A stretch of DNA of 12,068 nt from Candidatus Colwellbacteria bacterium RIFCSPLOWO2_02_FULL_44_20b (GCA_001817765.1 MHIZ01000032.1:1-12068), one strand, 5' to 3'. Positions 1 to 6,468 are shown, numbered from the stretch's first letter. Notes: generated from the sequence alone by a model not told the origin. Numbers and translations: made by a program.

Positions 1-73
1 CCGAGGAAGAGAAAAATATAAGTCCTGTGAAAAAGAGAACGCCGAAAAGTAACTGTTGTTGTCGATGTGTCAT
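1..73 (-). CDS. Partial CDS, N-terminus of an exported or membrane protein
   Basis: An ATG at 73-71 opens a frame that runs off the left edge after 24 codons. It begins MTHRQQQ, then a hydrophobic run (LLFGVLFFTGLIFF) that looks like a signal peptide or signal anchor, followed by SSS. A purine-rich GGGG stretch lies about 6 nt before the ATG, a weak Shine-Dalgarno-like match. It is the next gene downstream of pilC in the same direction, so it may belong to the pilus locus, or be another secreted protein. Function cannot be assigned from 24 residues. Confidence 0.55.
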   Translation of the reverse strand, partial: MTHRQQQLLFGVLFFTGLIFFSSS

Positions 74-117
74 AGAATCCCCTTTTTAATCATTCCCTAG
101 TTCTTCTACTACATTTC

Positions 118-179
118 CCGACGTTCCAATTCTATAAATAATGGAAGTCGGAACCCCGACCTTCGAAGGAGCGTCGGGG
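118..179. repeat. Tandem hairpins between pilC and the next gene
   Basis: There are two adjacent stem-loops. The first pairs CCGACGTTCC (118-127) with GGAAGTCGG (143-151), leaving one bulged G. The second pairs CCCCGAC (154-160) with GTCGGGG (173-179), and its loop contains the palindrome CTTCGAAG. Neither is followed by a clear T-run on either strand, so they are REP-like palindromes rather than evident terminators. The second shares a CGACC...AGCGTCG core with the hairpin at 1642-1661. Confidence 0.6.
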
Positions 180-180
180 C

Positions 181-203
181 TACTCTCTACCTACTACATA
201 CTT
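181..203. repeat. CTAC-rich low-complexity tract after pilC stop
   Basis: This is a short tract of repeated CTAC/TACT units (GTAGTA on the coding strand) just 3' of the pilC stop codon. The same kind of tract follows two other minus-strand genes, at 3490-3524 and 4867-4900. Confidence 0.6.
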
Positions 204-207
204 TCCC

Positions 208-1422
208 CTAGAACTGCTGCACAAGTTGATAAATTGGAATAATAATCGAAATCGCGATCGTGCCGATAAGACCTCCGATAAAAAGCAACATTGCCGGCTC
301 AAGAAAAGCAACAAGTGTTTTAATGCCCGAATCAATTTCTGATTCGTAAAAATCGGCAAGGCTTTTGAGAATTTCTTCAAGGTGTCCGGCCTTCTCGGAA
401 ATCGCGATAAGGTTCACGACCGTTTTAGGGAAAAAAGTCTCACGCCGAAAAGCTTCTCCAATCGTAAGTCCTTTGGTAAGTCCCTCACGGGCGATGCGTA
501 AAAGCGCTTCACGAAGTTCGCGAAGTCCGACTGCTTGCGCCGTAATTTCAAGCGCCGAAAGGATGGGAAGTCCCGCCCGAGTAAGCGAAGAAAAAACCGC
601 GGCAAAGCGCTGAAGCGCGGTCTTAAGAATAACGTTATGCACAACTGGAAGCCGGTTGAATATCTGCATCGCGATCGTATGCCCCACAACAGTTTTTTTC
701 GTAAAAAGATAAATAAACACAACGCCGCCGATACCGATCGGCAAAATAAACCAAATGTACTTTCCGAGAAAAAGACCGACCGCGAAAACAACTCGTGAAA
801 ATGTCGGAGGCTCAATACCGCTCGATGTAAAAATTTCAGCAAGCTTCGGCAAGGCGAACACAAGAAGAACGGTAAGAATAATAACGGAGACACAAAGGAG
901 AAGTGCCGGATAAACCATCGCTGAGCGGATCTGATTGCGAAGTTTTTGTTCCTTAGCAAGTGAAACGCTCAAGTCTTCAAACACGCCCTCAAGGTTTCCT
1001 GATTCTTCGCCCGCTCGAACAAGATTGACAAAAACCGGCGAGAAATATTTCGGATACCGTAAAAACGTTGAATAAAACGGCTGTCCCTTGCTAAGAGATT
1101 CGCGAATCTCGATAAGCAAAGCTTTCATCGCCGGCTTATCAAAATCAGCGATTAAAATATCAATTGCCTTAAAAAGATCCGTACCAACCCGAAGCATTAA
1201 GGCAAGATACTTACAAAGAAAAACCTTGTCAGTAACATTGATCGAGGGTGCGAGGACGCTTTTCCACCCATGCTTTTCAGTAATGCCGGCAATTGCTTTA
1301 ACGGAAATCGGACGAAGTCCGTTCTCCGCCATAAAGTCGAGTACTTCCGCCGGGCCGCTTGCCTCAACATCGTCTTCAGTTACTTTTCCGTCCGGCTGTG
1401 CCGCAACGTAATGAAATCTCAT
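208..1422 (-). CDS. pilC: Type IV pilus/type II secretion inner-membrane platform protein (PilC/GspF)
   Basis: This 404-residue protein matches the usual length of PilC/GspF platform proteins, which sit in the cytoplasmic membrane, contact the PilB ATPase and help move pilins into the growing fibre. The N-terminus (FHYVAAQPDGKV, about 3-14) is the typical family opening. Two T2SSF repeats follow, at about 65-190 and 270-395. Each ends in hydrophobic helices: about 170-195 (ALLLCVSVIILTVLLVFALP) and about 370-400 (the C-terminal segment with IGTIAISIIIPIYQLV). Another pair of helices spans roughly 210-240. The motifs RAGEESGNL and ISEKAGHLEEIL are the paired acidic GE.SG / EK.G signatures of the two repeats. 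The start is the first ATG in frame; AGAAGG directly abuts it, too close for a standard Shine-Dalgarno. pilB lies upstream across a 335-nt palindrome-rich gap. Identification is firm. Confidence 0.96.
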   Translation of the reverse strand: MRFHYVAAQPDGKVTEDDVEASGPAEVLDFMAENGLRPISVKAIAGITEKHGWKSVLAPSINVTDKVFLCKYLALMLRVGTDLFKAIDILIADFDKPAMKALLIEIRESLSKGQPFYSTFLRYPKYFSPVFVNLVRAGEESGNLEGVFEDLSVSLAKEQKLRNQIRSAMVYPALLLCVSVIILTVLLVFALPKLAEIFTSSGIEPPTFSRVVFAVGLFLGKYIWFILPIGIGGVVFIYLFTKKTVVGHTIAMQIFNRLPVVHNVILKTALQRFAAVFSSLTRAGLPILSALEITAQAVGLRELREALLRIAREGLTKGLTIGEAFRRETFFPKTVVNLIAISEKAGHLEEILKSLADFYESEIDSGIKTLVAFLEPAMLLFIGGLIGTIAISIIIPIYQLVQQF

Positions 1423-1450
1423 TTCCTTCTCTCTATTTTACCCCATTTAT

Positions 1451-1590
1451 AAGAAGAGGTGTGAGTGAAACTGGATAAGTAAAAAGATCAGTAAAAAATA
1501 AAAATCTCTTATAAGGAGAAATCGTGAAACCAACCCCCTTCTTCCCCCTATCTAATAAAAAGAGGTGCGGGTGGAACCGATGAAAAAGAT
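1451..1590. repeat. Imperfect direct repeat pair (~35 nt)
   Basis: Copy 1 is at about 1451-1487 and copy 2 at about 1557-1590. Both contain AAGAGGTG followed by G-rich GTG.AAC and then AAAAAGAT, with about six differences. Purpose unknown; remnants of a small duplication are possible. Confidence 0.45.
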
Positions 1591-1755
1591 AGAAAATTCT
1601 TTCTGTTAAGAAATTTGTCTCGCGGGCCGAGCGGGCACGGACTCCGACCGTAGCGTCGGAGGAGCGAGGCCGACTTGCCTGCCTCGGGCAGGGAGCAAGC
1701 GGGATTTTCTCGCGAGGAAAATCCATAGCGTAATTTCGTACAGAAAGAATTCTCT
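1591..1755. repeat. MITE-like nested palindrome with 16-nt terminal inverted repeats
   Basis: The ends are AGAAAATTCTTTCTGT (1591-1606) and ACAGAAAGAATTCTCT (1740-1755), which are inverted copies with one mismatch. The pairing continues inward through GAAATT/AATTTC. Inside are three perfect hairpins: CTCCGAC/GTCGGAG (1642-1661), CCTGC/GCAGG (1678-1692) and GGATTTTC/GAAAATCC (1702-1724). On the minus strand the outer stem is followed by ATCTTTTT, so it could also terminate or attenuate transcription between pilB and pilC. The element starts 2 nt after the pilB stop. Confidence 0.6.
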
Positions 1756-1757
1756 AC

Positions 1758-3467
1758 CTATTCTCGAATCACACGCAACACCTCTTCGAGCGTCGTCATT
1801 CCTTTTTCCACCTTCCGGATCCCATCTTCAAACATAGTAATCATCCCCTGTCCGCGAGCGACAGTTCGTAAAGCATCAAGAGAAAAATCAGGATTTATGA
1901 TAATTTTCCGAACATCTTCATTAACATTTAATGTTTCAAAAATACCCATACGTCCGGCATATCCGCTTCCATTACATACCGAGCACCCCTTGCCCTTATA
2001 AAGCGTCTCCGGAATTTTTACATAATTTTCAACGCCAAGTTTTTTAACTTGAACTTTGAGAGCGGCAGTTACTTCTTCCGGCGCTGGATAAGAAATAATA
2101 CAATTCGTGCAAATACGGCGAACAAGACGTTGAGCAATAAGAACATTCAAAACCGCTGATACGAGAAACGGCGGTATCTTCATATCGACAAAACGAGGAA
2201 TCGCCGTTGGCGCGTCATTCGTGTGAAGCGATGAAAGAACCAAGTGTCCGGTCAAAGCCGCTTGCACGGAGATTTCTGCCGTCTCTTCATCACGAATCTC
2301 ACCAACCATAATAATATTCGGATCTTGTCGGAGAAATGCCCGCAACCCGCTCGCAAAGTTAATACCCGCGAGTGTATTTACCTGAGTCTGGTTAACATAC
2401 GCAATATCATATTCAATAGGGTCCTCAATCGTCACGATATTAACCTGCGGTCGATTAAGTTTTCCAAGCACAGCATACAGCGTCGTTGTTTTTCCGGAAC
2501 CGGTCGGGCCGCAGACAAGAAACATTCCGTAACTCTTCTTAATGTTCTCTTCGATAATTTTTATAGTGTCATCAAGCATACCGAGTTCCGCGAATGAAAG
2601 GGGCCGATCCGCCCCGGTAAGCAAACGCATTTCAACCTTTTCTCCGTAAAAAGTTGGCATAATCGAAACGCGTATATCAACCTGGTCGGTTCCCACCTTG
2701 TAACGAAAACGTCCGTCTTGCGGTTTCGAGTGCTCGTCAATCTTCATACCGCTCAAGAGCTTAAGCCGCGCGACAATCGCGGGAAATACTTCTTTCCGAA
2801 CACGAACAATTTCATAAAGGATGCCGTCAACTCGATAACGAATAAGAACAAGATCGTTAAAAATCTCGAGGTGGATGTCCGAAGCGCGAAGAGAGATCGC
2901 GTACGAAACAATATTGTCGACGATCGAGACAATCGGCACCTCTTCTGCTTTTTCTTCTTCCCCTTGCGCCTGGCTTTTAAGCGAGGCAAGTACATGCTCT
3001 TCAATGAGCTTTTGGAAATTTTCTGACGACTGTCTACCGTAAAGAGAAAAGCCCTTATTCAGATCGTTTGCCGAAGCAAGAAACGAATTGATTTGGGCTT
3101 TAAGGTAACGTTCAAGATACTCAACGGTCTCAAGATCGCTCGGATCTTCCATTGCGACATCAACCGAATTGTCGCCCTCCCGCTTAAATGCAATAACTCG
3201 CCGCCGCCGGCTGAGCTCTTCAGGAAGAATACTAAGAGTTTCAAGATCAATCCCCCGACGTTCAAGATCAGCTTTCTGAACATTAAAATATTTTACAAGA
3301 AGATCCTCAAAATACTCCCGTGTAATAAGTCCACGTGAAATAAGAGTATCAGAAAGACTCTGATGAAAACGTTCAGCCTCTTGGGCGATCGCATCAAAAG
3401 CATCGCCCGCCATAAGGCTTTCGCCCACAAGAAGTTCTCGTAATTTTTGTGGTGGTATCTCAAGCAT
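1758..3467 (-). CDS. pilB: Type IV pilus assembly ATPase (PilB/GspE family)
   Basis: This 569-residue cytoplasmic ATPase drives pilus or pseudopilus extension. The N-terminal 1-145 resembles the MshEN (GspE N-terminal) domain, with LISRGLITREYFEDLL at about 42-57. The core has SDIHLE (196-201), RYRVDG (211-216), the Walker A motif GPTGSGKTTT (320-329), the Walker B region NIIMVGEIRDEETA (384-397) with its acidic residues, and the His box LHTND (414-418). Four cysteines in two CxxC pairs (C453/C456 and C495/C498) form the zinc-binding insertion typical of extension ATPases and absent from the PilT retraction motor. Length is normal for the family. No Shine-Dalgarno is visible before the ATG (sense TTTGAATTCTTTTT precedes it). 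The neighbours are a membrane protein upstream and pilC downstream, as in many pilus loci. Identification is firm. Confidence 0.97.
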   Translation of the reverse strand: MLEIPPQKLRELLVGESLMAGDAFDAIAQEAERFHQSLSDTLISRGLITREYFEDLLVKYFNVQKADLERRGIDLETLSILPEELSRRRRVIAFKREGDNSVDVAMEDPSDLETVEYLERYLKAQINSFLASANDLNKGFSLYGRQSSENFQKLIEEHVLASLKSQAQGEEEKAEEVPIVSIVDNIVSYAISLRASDIHLEIFNDLVLIRYRVDGILYEIVRVRKEVFPAIVARLKLLSGMKIDEHSKPQDGRFRYKVGTDQVDIRVSIMPTFYGEKVEMRLLTGADRPLSFAELGMLDDTIKIIEENIKKSYGMFLVCGPTGSGKTTTLYAVLGKLNRPQVNIVTIEDPIEYDIAYVNQTQVNTLAGINFASGLRAFLRQDPNIIMVGEIRDEETAEISVQAALTGHLVLSSLHTNDAPTAIPRFVDMKIPPFLVSAVLNVLIAQRLVRRICTNCIISYPAPEEVTAALKVQVKKLGVENYVKIPETLYKGKGCSVCNGSGYAGRMGIFETLNVNEDVRKIIINPDFSLDALRTVARGQGMITMFEDGIRKVEKGMTTLEEVLRVIRE

Positions 3468-3489
3468 AAAAAGAATTCAAAGATTAATC

Positions 3490-3524
3490 CCTACTACCTA
3501 CTACTCACTACATACTACTCACTC
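3490..3524. repeat. CTAC-rich low-complexity tract
   Basis: This is the cleanest copy of the tract. On the coding strand it reads as repeated GTAGTA units directly after the stop of the gene ending at 3526. It fills most of the 58-nt spacer before pilB. Confidence 0.65.
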
Positions 3525-3525
3525 G

Positions 3526-4116
3526 TTACATTAGTTTTCCAAAACCCATAAGCGACCAAAACCCGGTGTGCGAAAACCAGAACTCATTAAGAAGTATAAC
3601 AAAGAGTGCGACAGGGAGCCAAAAATGATAAAACGGCAACCGATCAGTCCGATTGGCAATAAAAGCGTGAATAATATGGAAAAAGAAGTAAGCAACAAAT
3701 ACCGCGACAAGATAAACAAGCCATCCAGGATGTCCGAGAAGGAATAAAGAAAGTGCTAAAAAATACGGCTCCTCCGGTTCAAAAAAACGCTCATCGTATT
3801 TCCGGTTAAGAAATTTCGCGGCAAAGAAAAAAATAACTCCCGCCAAAAAAGAAACAATATAGGGAACAAAAATCCGAAACCCAACATACTGAAGGAAATA
3901 TGCGATTTCCCGATACGGTGGCAAAAGGTACCGGCCCTGCAAGTCGATGAGCCAAGCAAAATAGACAAGAGACGCCTGGTAAACAAGCCACGCAAGTACA
4001 ATAAGAAAAATACTTGTAAGAAGTATGTGTTTCCTGCGAATAAAAAAGGAACGCCCTACTAAAAAGTAGGACGCTCCTAGAATCACAACAATAATACCAA
4101 CAAGGAAATAGAACAC
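3526..4116 (-). CDS. Small polytopic membrane protein, possibly a degenerate A24 prepilin peptidase homologue
   Basis: This 196-residue protein is very hydrophobic, with about six membrane segments. It starts at a GTG 10 nt after the TAG of the prepilin gene, so translation is probably coupled. No standard function is obvious. Its pattern resembles the catalytic core of type IV prepilin peptidases (family A24). LIDLQGRYLLPPYREIAYFL (56-75) matches the first Asp region (xIDLr...iPd.lt), with D58 kept. EPEEPYFLALSLFLLG (113-128) sits where GxGDxKLlaalGlllG should be, but the glycines and catalytic Asp are replaced (E116 for D). LPFYHFWLPVALFVIL (160-175) resembles the PFGPFL region. The N-terminal cytoplasmic methylase domain is absent. 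If real, it is a likely inactive relative, perhaps a scaffold for pilin handling; this is inference from pattern only. Its position between prepilin and pilB supports a pilus role. Confidence 0.75.
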   Translation of the reverse strand: MFYFLVGIIVVILGASYFLVGRSFFIRRKHILLTSIFLIVLAWLVYQASLVYFAWLIDLQGRYLLPPYREIAYFLQYVGFRIFVPYIVSFLAGVIFFFAAKFLNRKYDERFFEPEEPYFLALSLFLLGHPGWLVYLVAVFVAYFFFHIIHAFIANRTDRLPFYHFWLPVALFVILLNEFWFSHTGFWSLMGFGKLM

Positions 4117-4126
4117 GACGCTCGAA

Positions 4127-4729
4127 CTAAAGACTTAATCCCGGAGCAGTACCAGTCTCGTAGTAACAAGTCTCTTCGATGTAGGTTGTACACGTATTTT
4201 TATCTCCTCCGTCAGTTGTCATCATCGCCTTAAATTTACTGCTCTCTAATCGCCCATTAAGTTCAAATATATCTTTAACATCATCTCCTTTATAGGCGTA
4301 CTGGTATGTAGCGTCATTCTTAGGATCCCGTGGATAAGTAGGTAACGGTGATCCCCCTGTAATACCAGTATCTAGATTAATTGGAACCCAAGCAGTAGTG
4401 CCGTTCACTGTATAAATATTTCGAATACCACAGGCAACACCAAAACCGCATGTGGCGTTATTCGTACTATACGGTCCGGCAGTAAATGCTGGGTTGGCGT
4501 TATCAGTTGCGTACAGAGCAAGCGCACTCTTCACGCTGTCCAAGTCGCTCAGCCGCTGCGTATCCCGTGCTTGCCGCAAGAGTTCAGCTGGATTTAGAAC
4601 AATCGCCGTTGCGCTCGCTAAAATCGCGAGAATTCCGATCACGATAAGAAGTTCCAAAAGGGTGAAACCCTTCTTGCCCCGAGTTTCATCGAGAGGAAGC
4701 AACGTAAAACCTTTTTTCTGTATCTGCAT
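4127..4729 (-). CDS. Type IV prepilin / pseudopilin with N-terminal methylation motif
   Basis: This 200-residue pilin-like protein has a class III signal: KKGFTLLELL followed by a hydrophobic helix (about 21-45, containing IVIGILAILASATAIVL). Prepilin peptidase would cut after G21, leaving F1 and the key E5 (E26 of the precursor). The rest resembles a major pilin or pseudopilin head: a helical stretch (RQARDTQRLSDLDSVKSALALYA), then a Gly/Asn/Thr-rich region with YPRDPKND..YQYAY at about 132-146 and two cysteine pairs (C94/C100 and C170/C178) that may form disulfides. The leader is unusual: KKGFTLL occurs twice, at 5-11 and 19-25, with PLDETRG between. The ATG at 4729 is the only methionine near the N-terminus. 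No close Shine-Dalgarno is visible, but AAAGGTC occurs about 20 nt upstream. A promoter lies at 4804-4833. Confidence 0.93.
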   Translation of the reverse strand: MQIQKKGFTLLPLDETRGKKGFTLLELLIVIGILAILASATAIVLNPAELLRQARDTQRLSDLDSVKSALALYATDNANPAFTAGPYSTNNATCGFGVACGIRNIYTVNGTTAWVPINLDTGITGGSPLPTYPRDPKNDATYQYAYKGDDVKDIFELNGRLESSKFKAMMTTDGGDKNTCTTYIEETCYYETGTAPGLSL

Positions 4730-4803
4730 AGTTAATAAATTTAGTAAGACCTTTAGTTATTTTTATATTAGAAAAAGTGTGCAAAGACCTTTTTGCTGTA
4801 CTA

Positions 4804-4833
4804 ATCATACCAAGCGCATCCCCTATAAATCAA
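4804..4833 (-). promoter_or_regulatory. Putative sigma70-type promoter of the prepilin gene
   Basis: On the minus strand TTGATT (4833-4828) and TATGAT (4809-4804) are separated by 18 nt. Transcription would start near 4797, giving a leader of about 67 nt that contains two copies of AAGGTCTT. Assigned from the consensus match only. Confidence 0.5.
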
Positions 4834-4866
4834 TGATGCTCTATTCTCCTGTGGATAATCCTTATG

Positions 4867-4900
4867 TCTACTACCTTCTACATTCTACTTTCTACATACT
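4867..4900. repeat. CTAC-rich low-complexity tract after the receiver gene
   Basis: Repeated TCTAC/CTAC units begin 9 nt beyond the stop codon of the response-regulator gene. This copy is more diverged (TTCTACATTCTAC...) than the one at 3490-3524. Confidence 0.55.
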
Positions 4901-4908
4901 GTACCCGA

Positions 4909-5295
4909 TCACATTCCCCCGACAATCGCTTTCACTTTCTGAACAATTTCTTCAATCGACGTTTTTGCTTTTATAAAATATTCGAGAGCGCCAAGGCTTT
5001 TCCCTCGAGCAACATCGTCTTCCTGCCCAAGATTTGTCATAACAACAATCGGCCCGGTTTGAAGACTGGGCTCTTGTTGAACAAGTCCCATAACTTCAAA
5101 ACCCGACTTTTTCGGAAGAATAATATCGAGGATAGTAAGATGCGGTTTCTCAAGACGCATAATTTCAAGCGCCCGATCCCCGTCTTCCGCGAGAAGAACG
5201 TGAAAACCCTCCTTCACGAGCCGTCGCTCTAAAAGCGCCGACAAAAATCGGTCATCCTCGACAACCAAAACTTTTTTCGCTCCTATTTCAACCAT
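4909..5295 (-). CDS. Single-domain response regulator (CheY-like receiver)
   Basis: This 128-residue protein is one complete receiver domain with no output domain. It has the acidic pair EDD (13-15), the phospho-acceptor D57 in LTILDIILPKKSG, the conserved T87 in VVMTNLG and K109 in YFIKAK. The LP.KSG loop and GALEYFIKA are typical of the family. Such proteins pass a phosphate signal by binding a partner. Lying upstream of the pilus genes in the same direction, it could act in pilus control like PilG/PilH, but no kinase is in the window. The gene has its own promoter (5305-5333), whose -10 ends only 9 nt before the ATG, so the mRNA may be leaderless or nearly so. No Shine-Dalgarno is present. 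Confidence 0.94.
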   Translation of the reverse strand: MVEIGAKKVLVVEDDRFLSALLERRLVKEGFHVLLAEDGDRALEIMRLEKPHLTILDIILPKKSGFEVMGLVQQEPSLQTGPIVVMTNLGQEDDVARGKSLGALEYFIKAKTSIEEIVQKVKAIVGGM

Positions 5296-5531
5296 ACAAC
5301 GTATATAATAGCGCTTTCATATAGAAATGAAAATAAACCCTACGTACATAATAAATAAAAACAGGGCCCCTCATAAAAATCCGAAGTTAAAATTCTCCTC
5401 CCCCACCACCCACAAACTAAATCATTCCTGTCCTTTTAAGTAGAAGCTTTCGGACTCAGCCGTAGCCCAATCCCTAATCCTTCACCCCTACACAAAAGGT
5501 CATCCCTGAAGTCCGTACAGCACTTCTCGAA
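5296..5531. other. Noncoding spacer, distal 16S trailer
   Basis: Between the receiver gene and the structured 16S trailer I see no gene and no tRNA. It holds the receiver promoter and, around 5360-5373, a minus-strand GAGGGGCCCTG followed by TTTTTATTT. That might weakly end 16S transcription, but its stem is too short to call. Confidence 0.5.
5305..5333 (-). promoter_or_regulatory. Putative promoter of the receiver gene, leaderless spacing
   Basis: On the minus strand TTTTCA (5333-5328), a 17-nt spacer and TATTAT (5310-5305) are followed after 9 nt by the ATG at 5295. A start about 7 nt after the -10 would fall at or 1-3 nt before the start codon. The -35 is weak. Confidence 0.5.
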
Positions 5532-5577
5532 GGCACCAAAAGATTGGTCTTTTTCTGAAAGAAAAAGTTTTGGTGCC
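5532..5577 (-). other. 16S trailer hairpin 1
   Basis: The outer stem pairs GGCACCAAAA (5532-5541) with TTTTGGTGCC (5568-5577). The inner stem pairs CTTTTTC (5549-5555) with GAAAAAG (5561-5567). A one-sided bulge GATTGGT separates them. It shares its layout with hairpin 2 at 5642-5685. Confidence 0.65.
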
Positions 5578-5605
5578 GAGAGTTACCATTAGTAACCACC
5601 AATAA

Positions 5606-5757
5606 AGAATTACTTCTGTGTCTCGTACAGCAACTTTCGGAGACGGCACCAGATTGGTTCCCGCCAAAGGCGGGATGGTGCCGTCGAAAACGTAGGTTGC
5701 GGCATGCCGCTGGAGCATACCGACAACCGATGCTGATAGAGACAAGAAAGTAATTCT
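5606..5757 (-). other. Structured 16S trailer with hairpin 2
   Basis: The closing arms at 5606-5624 and 5739-5757 are inverted copies with three central mismatches. Inside, GACGGCACCA (5642-5651) pairs with TGGTGCCGTC (5676-5685), enclosing the one-sided bulge GATTGGTT and the hairpin CCCGCC-AAA-GGCGGG. GCAAC/GTTGC (5630-5634/5696-5700) and the palindrome GCGGCATGCCGC (5699-5710) add further stems. It abuts the pre-16S processing stem at 5758. Confidence 0.6.
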
Positions 5758-5783
5758 GACAAAACCTTTTTAGTTGACCCAAG
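5758..5783 (-). other. Pre-16S processing stem, 3' strand
   Basis: These 26 nt are complementary to 8279-8304 upstream of the gene. The pairing has three G·U wobbles and one U·U mismatch. Such a stem brings both ends of the pre-16S together for RNase III-type processing and sets the outer limits of the mature rRNA. Confidence 0.8.
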
Positions 5784-6036
5784 CCAGTCGAGACTTAAAG
5801 CTCCTCGACCAACACTTTCTGAGATCGACTTCTTTTTTCTAGTGTAATTGTTCCACGCACAGCTTCCGCTACACGTGCCTTGTTACGACTTAGCCCATGT
5901 CACCGAACTTACCCTAATCCACTAAAAAGCAGACATCGGGTATTCCCGGCTCCCTTGGCTTGACGGGCAAATATCTTCCGCAAAACTCGGAATTGATGTT
6001 CCCACCGCACGGACGGATTTCCCGTATGCGGCGAGC

Positions 6037-6468
6037 TCAATGCATCTGTTGTTTAAGCTTATAGATTCTCTGAAGTCCGTCGGTTGTGAGATGTTCGTTT
6101 TTCTCTATCCGTCTCATCAAATCGCAAAAGATTTTGAAATCTTTCTGTTTCGAAAGAAGTTTCAACTGATGCGCCGTAAAGAAAGGAATAATGATTTCTT
6201 TAAGCTCACGTCGGTTGAATACTTCATATCGGTAACAATTTTGATGATTCTTACGAACATCCTTCTGATAATAGACACTTCCGCATCCAAAATAATCTCG
6301 AAGTGCGTAGAGAACATCCTTATCTTTTTCGATGAGCTTGATGTAAAATCGCGGCTCAATTCGTGTTCTTCGTACACGTTCCGTAGAGTCCTTAAGATTA
6401 CGGACGAAAGCAGTAAAACTACCTTCACCGTCTACTAACCCGACAATATAATCTTCGCTTAACTGCAT
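6037..6468 (-). CDS. LAGLIDADG homing endonuclease, single-motif, intron-encoded
   Basis: This 143-residue protein has one LAGLIDADG helix, YIVGLVDGEGSF (7-18), whose D13/E15 supply the metal-binding acidic residue. It is followed by the usual alpha-beta core (FYIKLIEKDKDVLYALRDYF at 41-60, then GCGSVYY, YRYEV and ELKEIIIPFF..HQLKLLSKQKDFKIF). A single motif implies a homodimer like I-CreI. The enzyme would cut intronless 16S alleles and drive spread of the intron; some relatives also act as splicing maturases. AAGGA lies 10 nt before the ATG. The start and stop codons lie inside a 9-nt inverted repeat (CTCAATGCA/TGCATTGAG) that would put the whole gene in one RNA loop. The C-terminus is short but looks complete. 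Function call firm; activity unknown. Confidence 0.93.
   Translation of the reverse strand: MQLSEDYIVGLVDGEGSFTAFVRNLKDSTERVRRTRIEPRFYIKLIEKDKDVLYALRDYFGCGSVYYQKDVRKNHQNCYRYEVFNRRELKEIIIPFFTAHQLKLLSKQKDFKIFCDLMRRIEKNEHLTTDGLQRIYKLKQQMH

Larger units (their letters stand above)
1423..1757. other. Noncoding spacer between pilB and pilC
   Basis: This 335-nt stretch has no convincing gene. An open frame on the minus strand at 1433-1726 has low-complexity, Arg/Leu/Phe-rich translation and is probably chance. The left part (1451-1590) holds an imperfect direct repeat of about 35 nt. The right part (1591-1755) is a nested palindrome, described separately. Confidence 0.7.

Noticed and set aside
1433..1726. 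97-codon minus-strand frame between pilB and pilC.
   Set aside because: It crosses the nested palindrome and direct repeats, and its translation is low-complexity and Arg/Phe/Leu-rich without family likeness.
4850..4858. Perfect DnaA-box consensus TTATCCACA on the minus strand, possible origin.
   Set aside because: Single copy, no cluster, no dnaA/dnaN nearby; a 9-mer can occur by chance.
5494..5506. Sense GGATGACCTTTTG in the 16S trailer resembles a 16S tail and could be a spliced 3' exon carrying a displaced anti-SD.
   Set aside because: It lies outside the pre-16S processing stem (5758-5783), the match is partial, it lacks CCUCC, and nothing intron-like fills 5507-5838.
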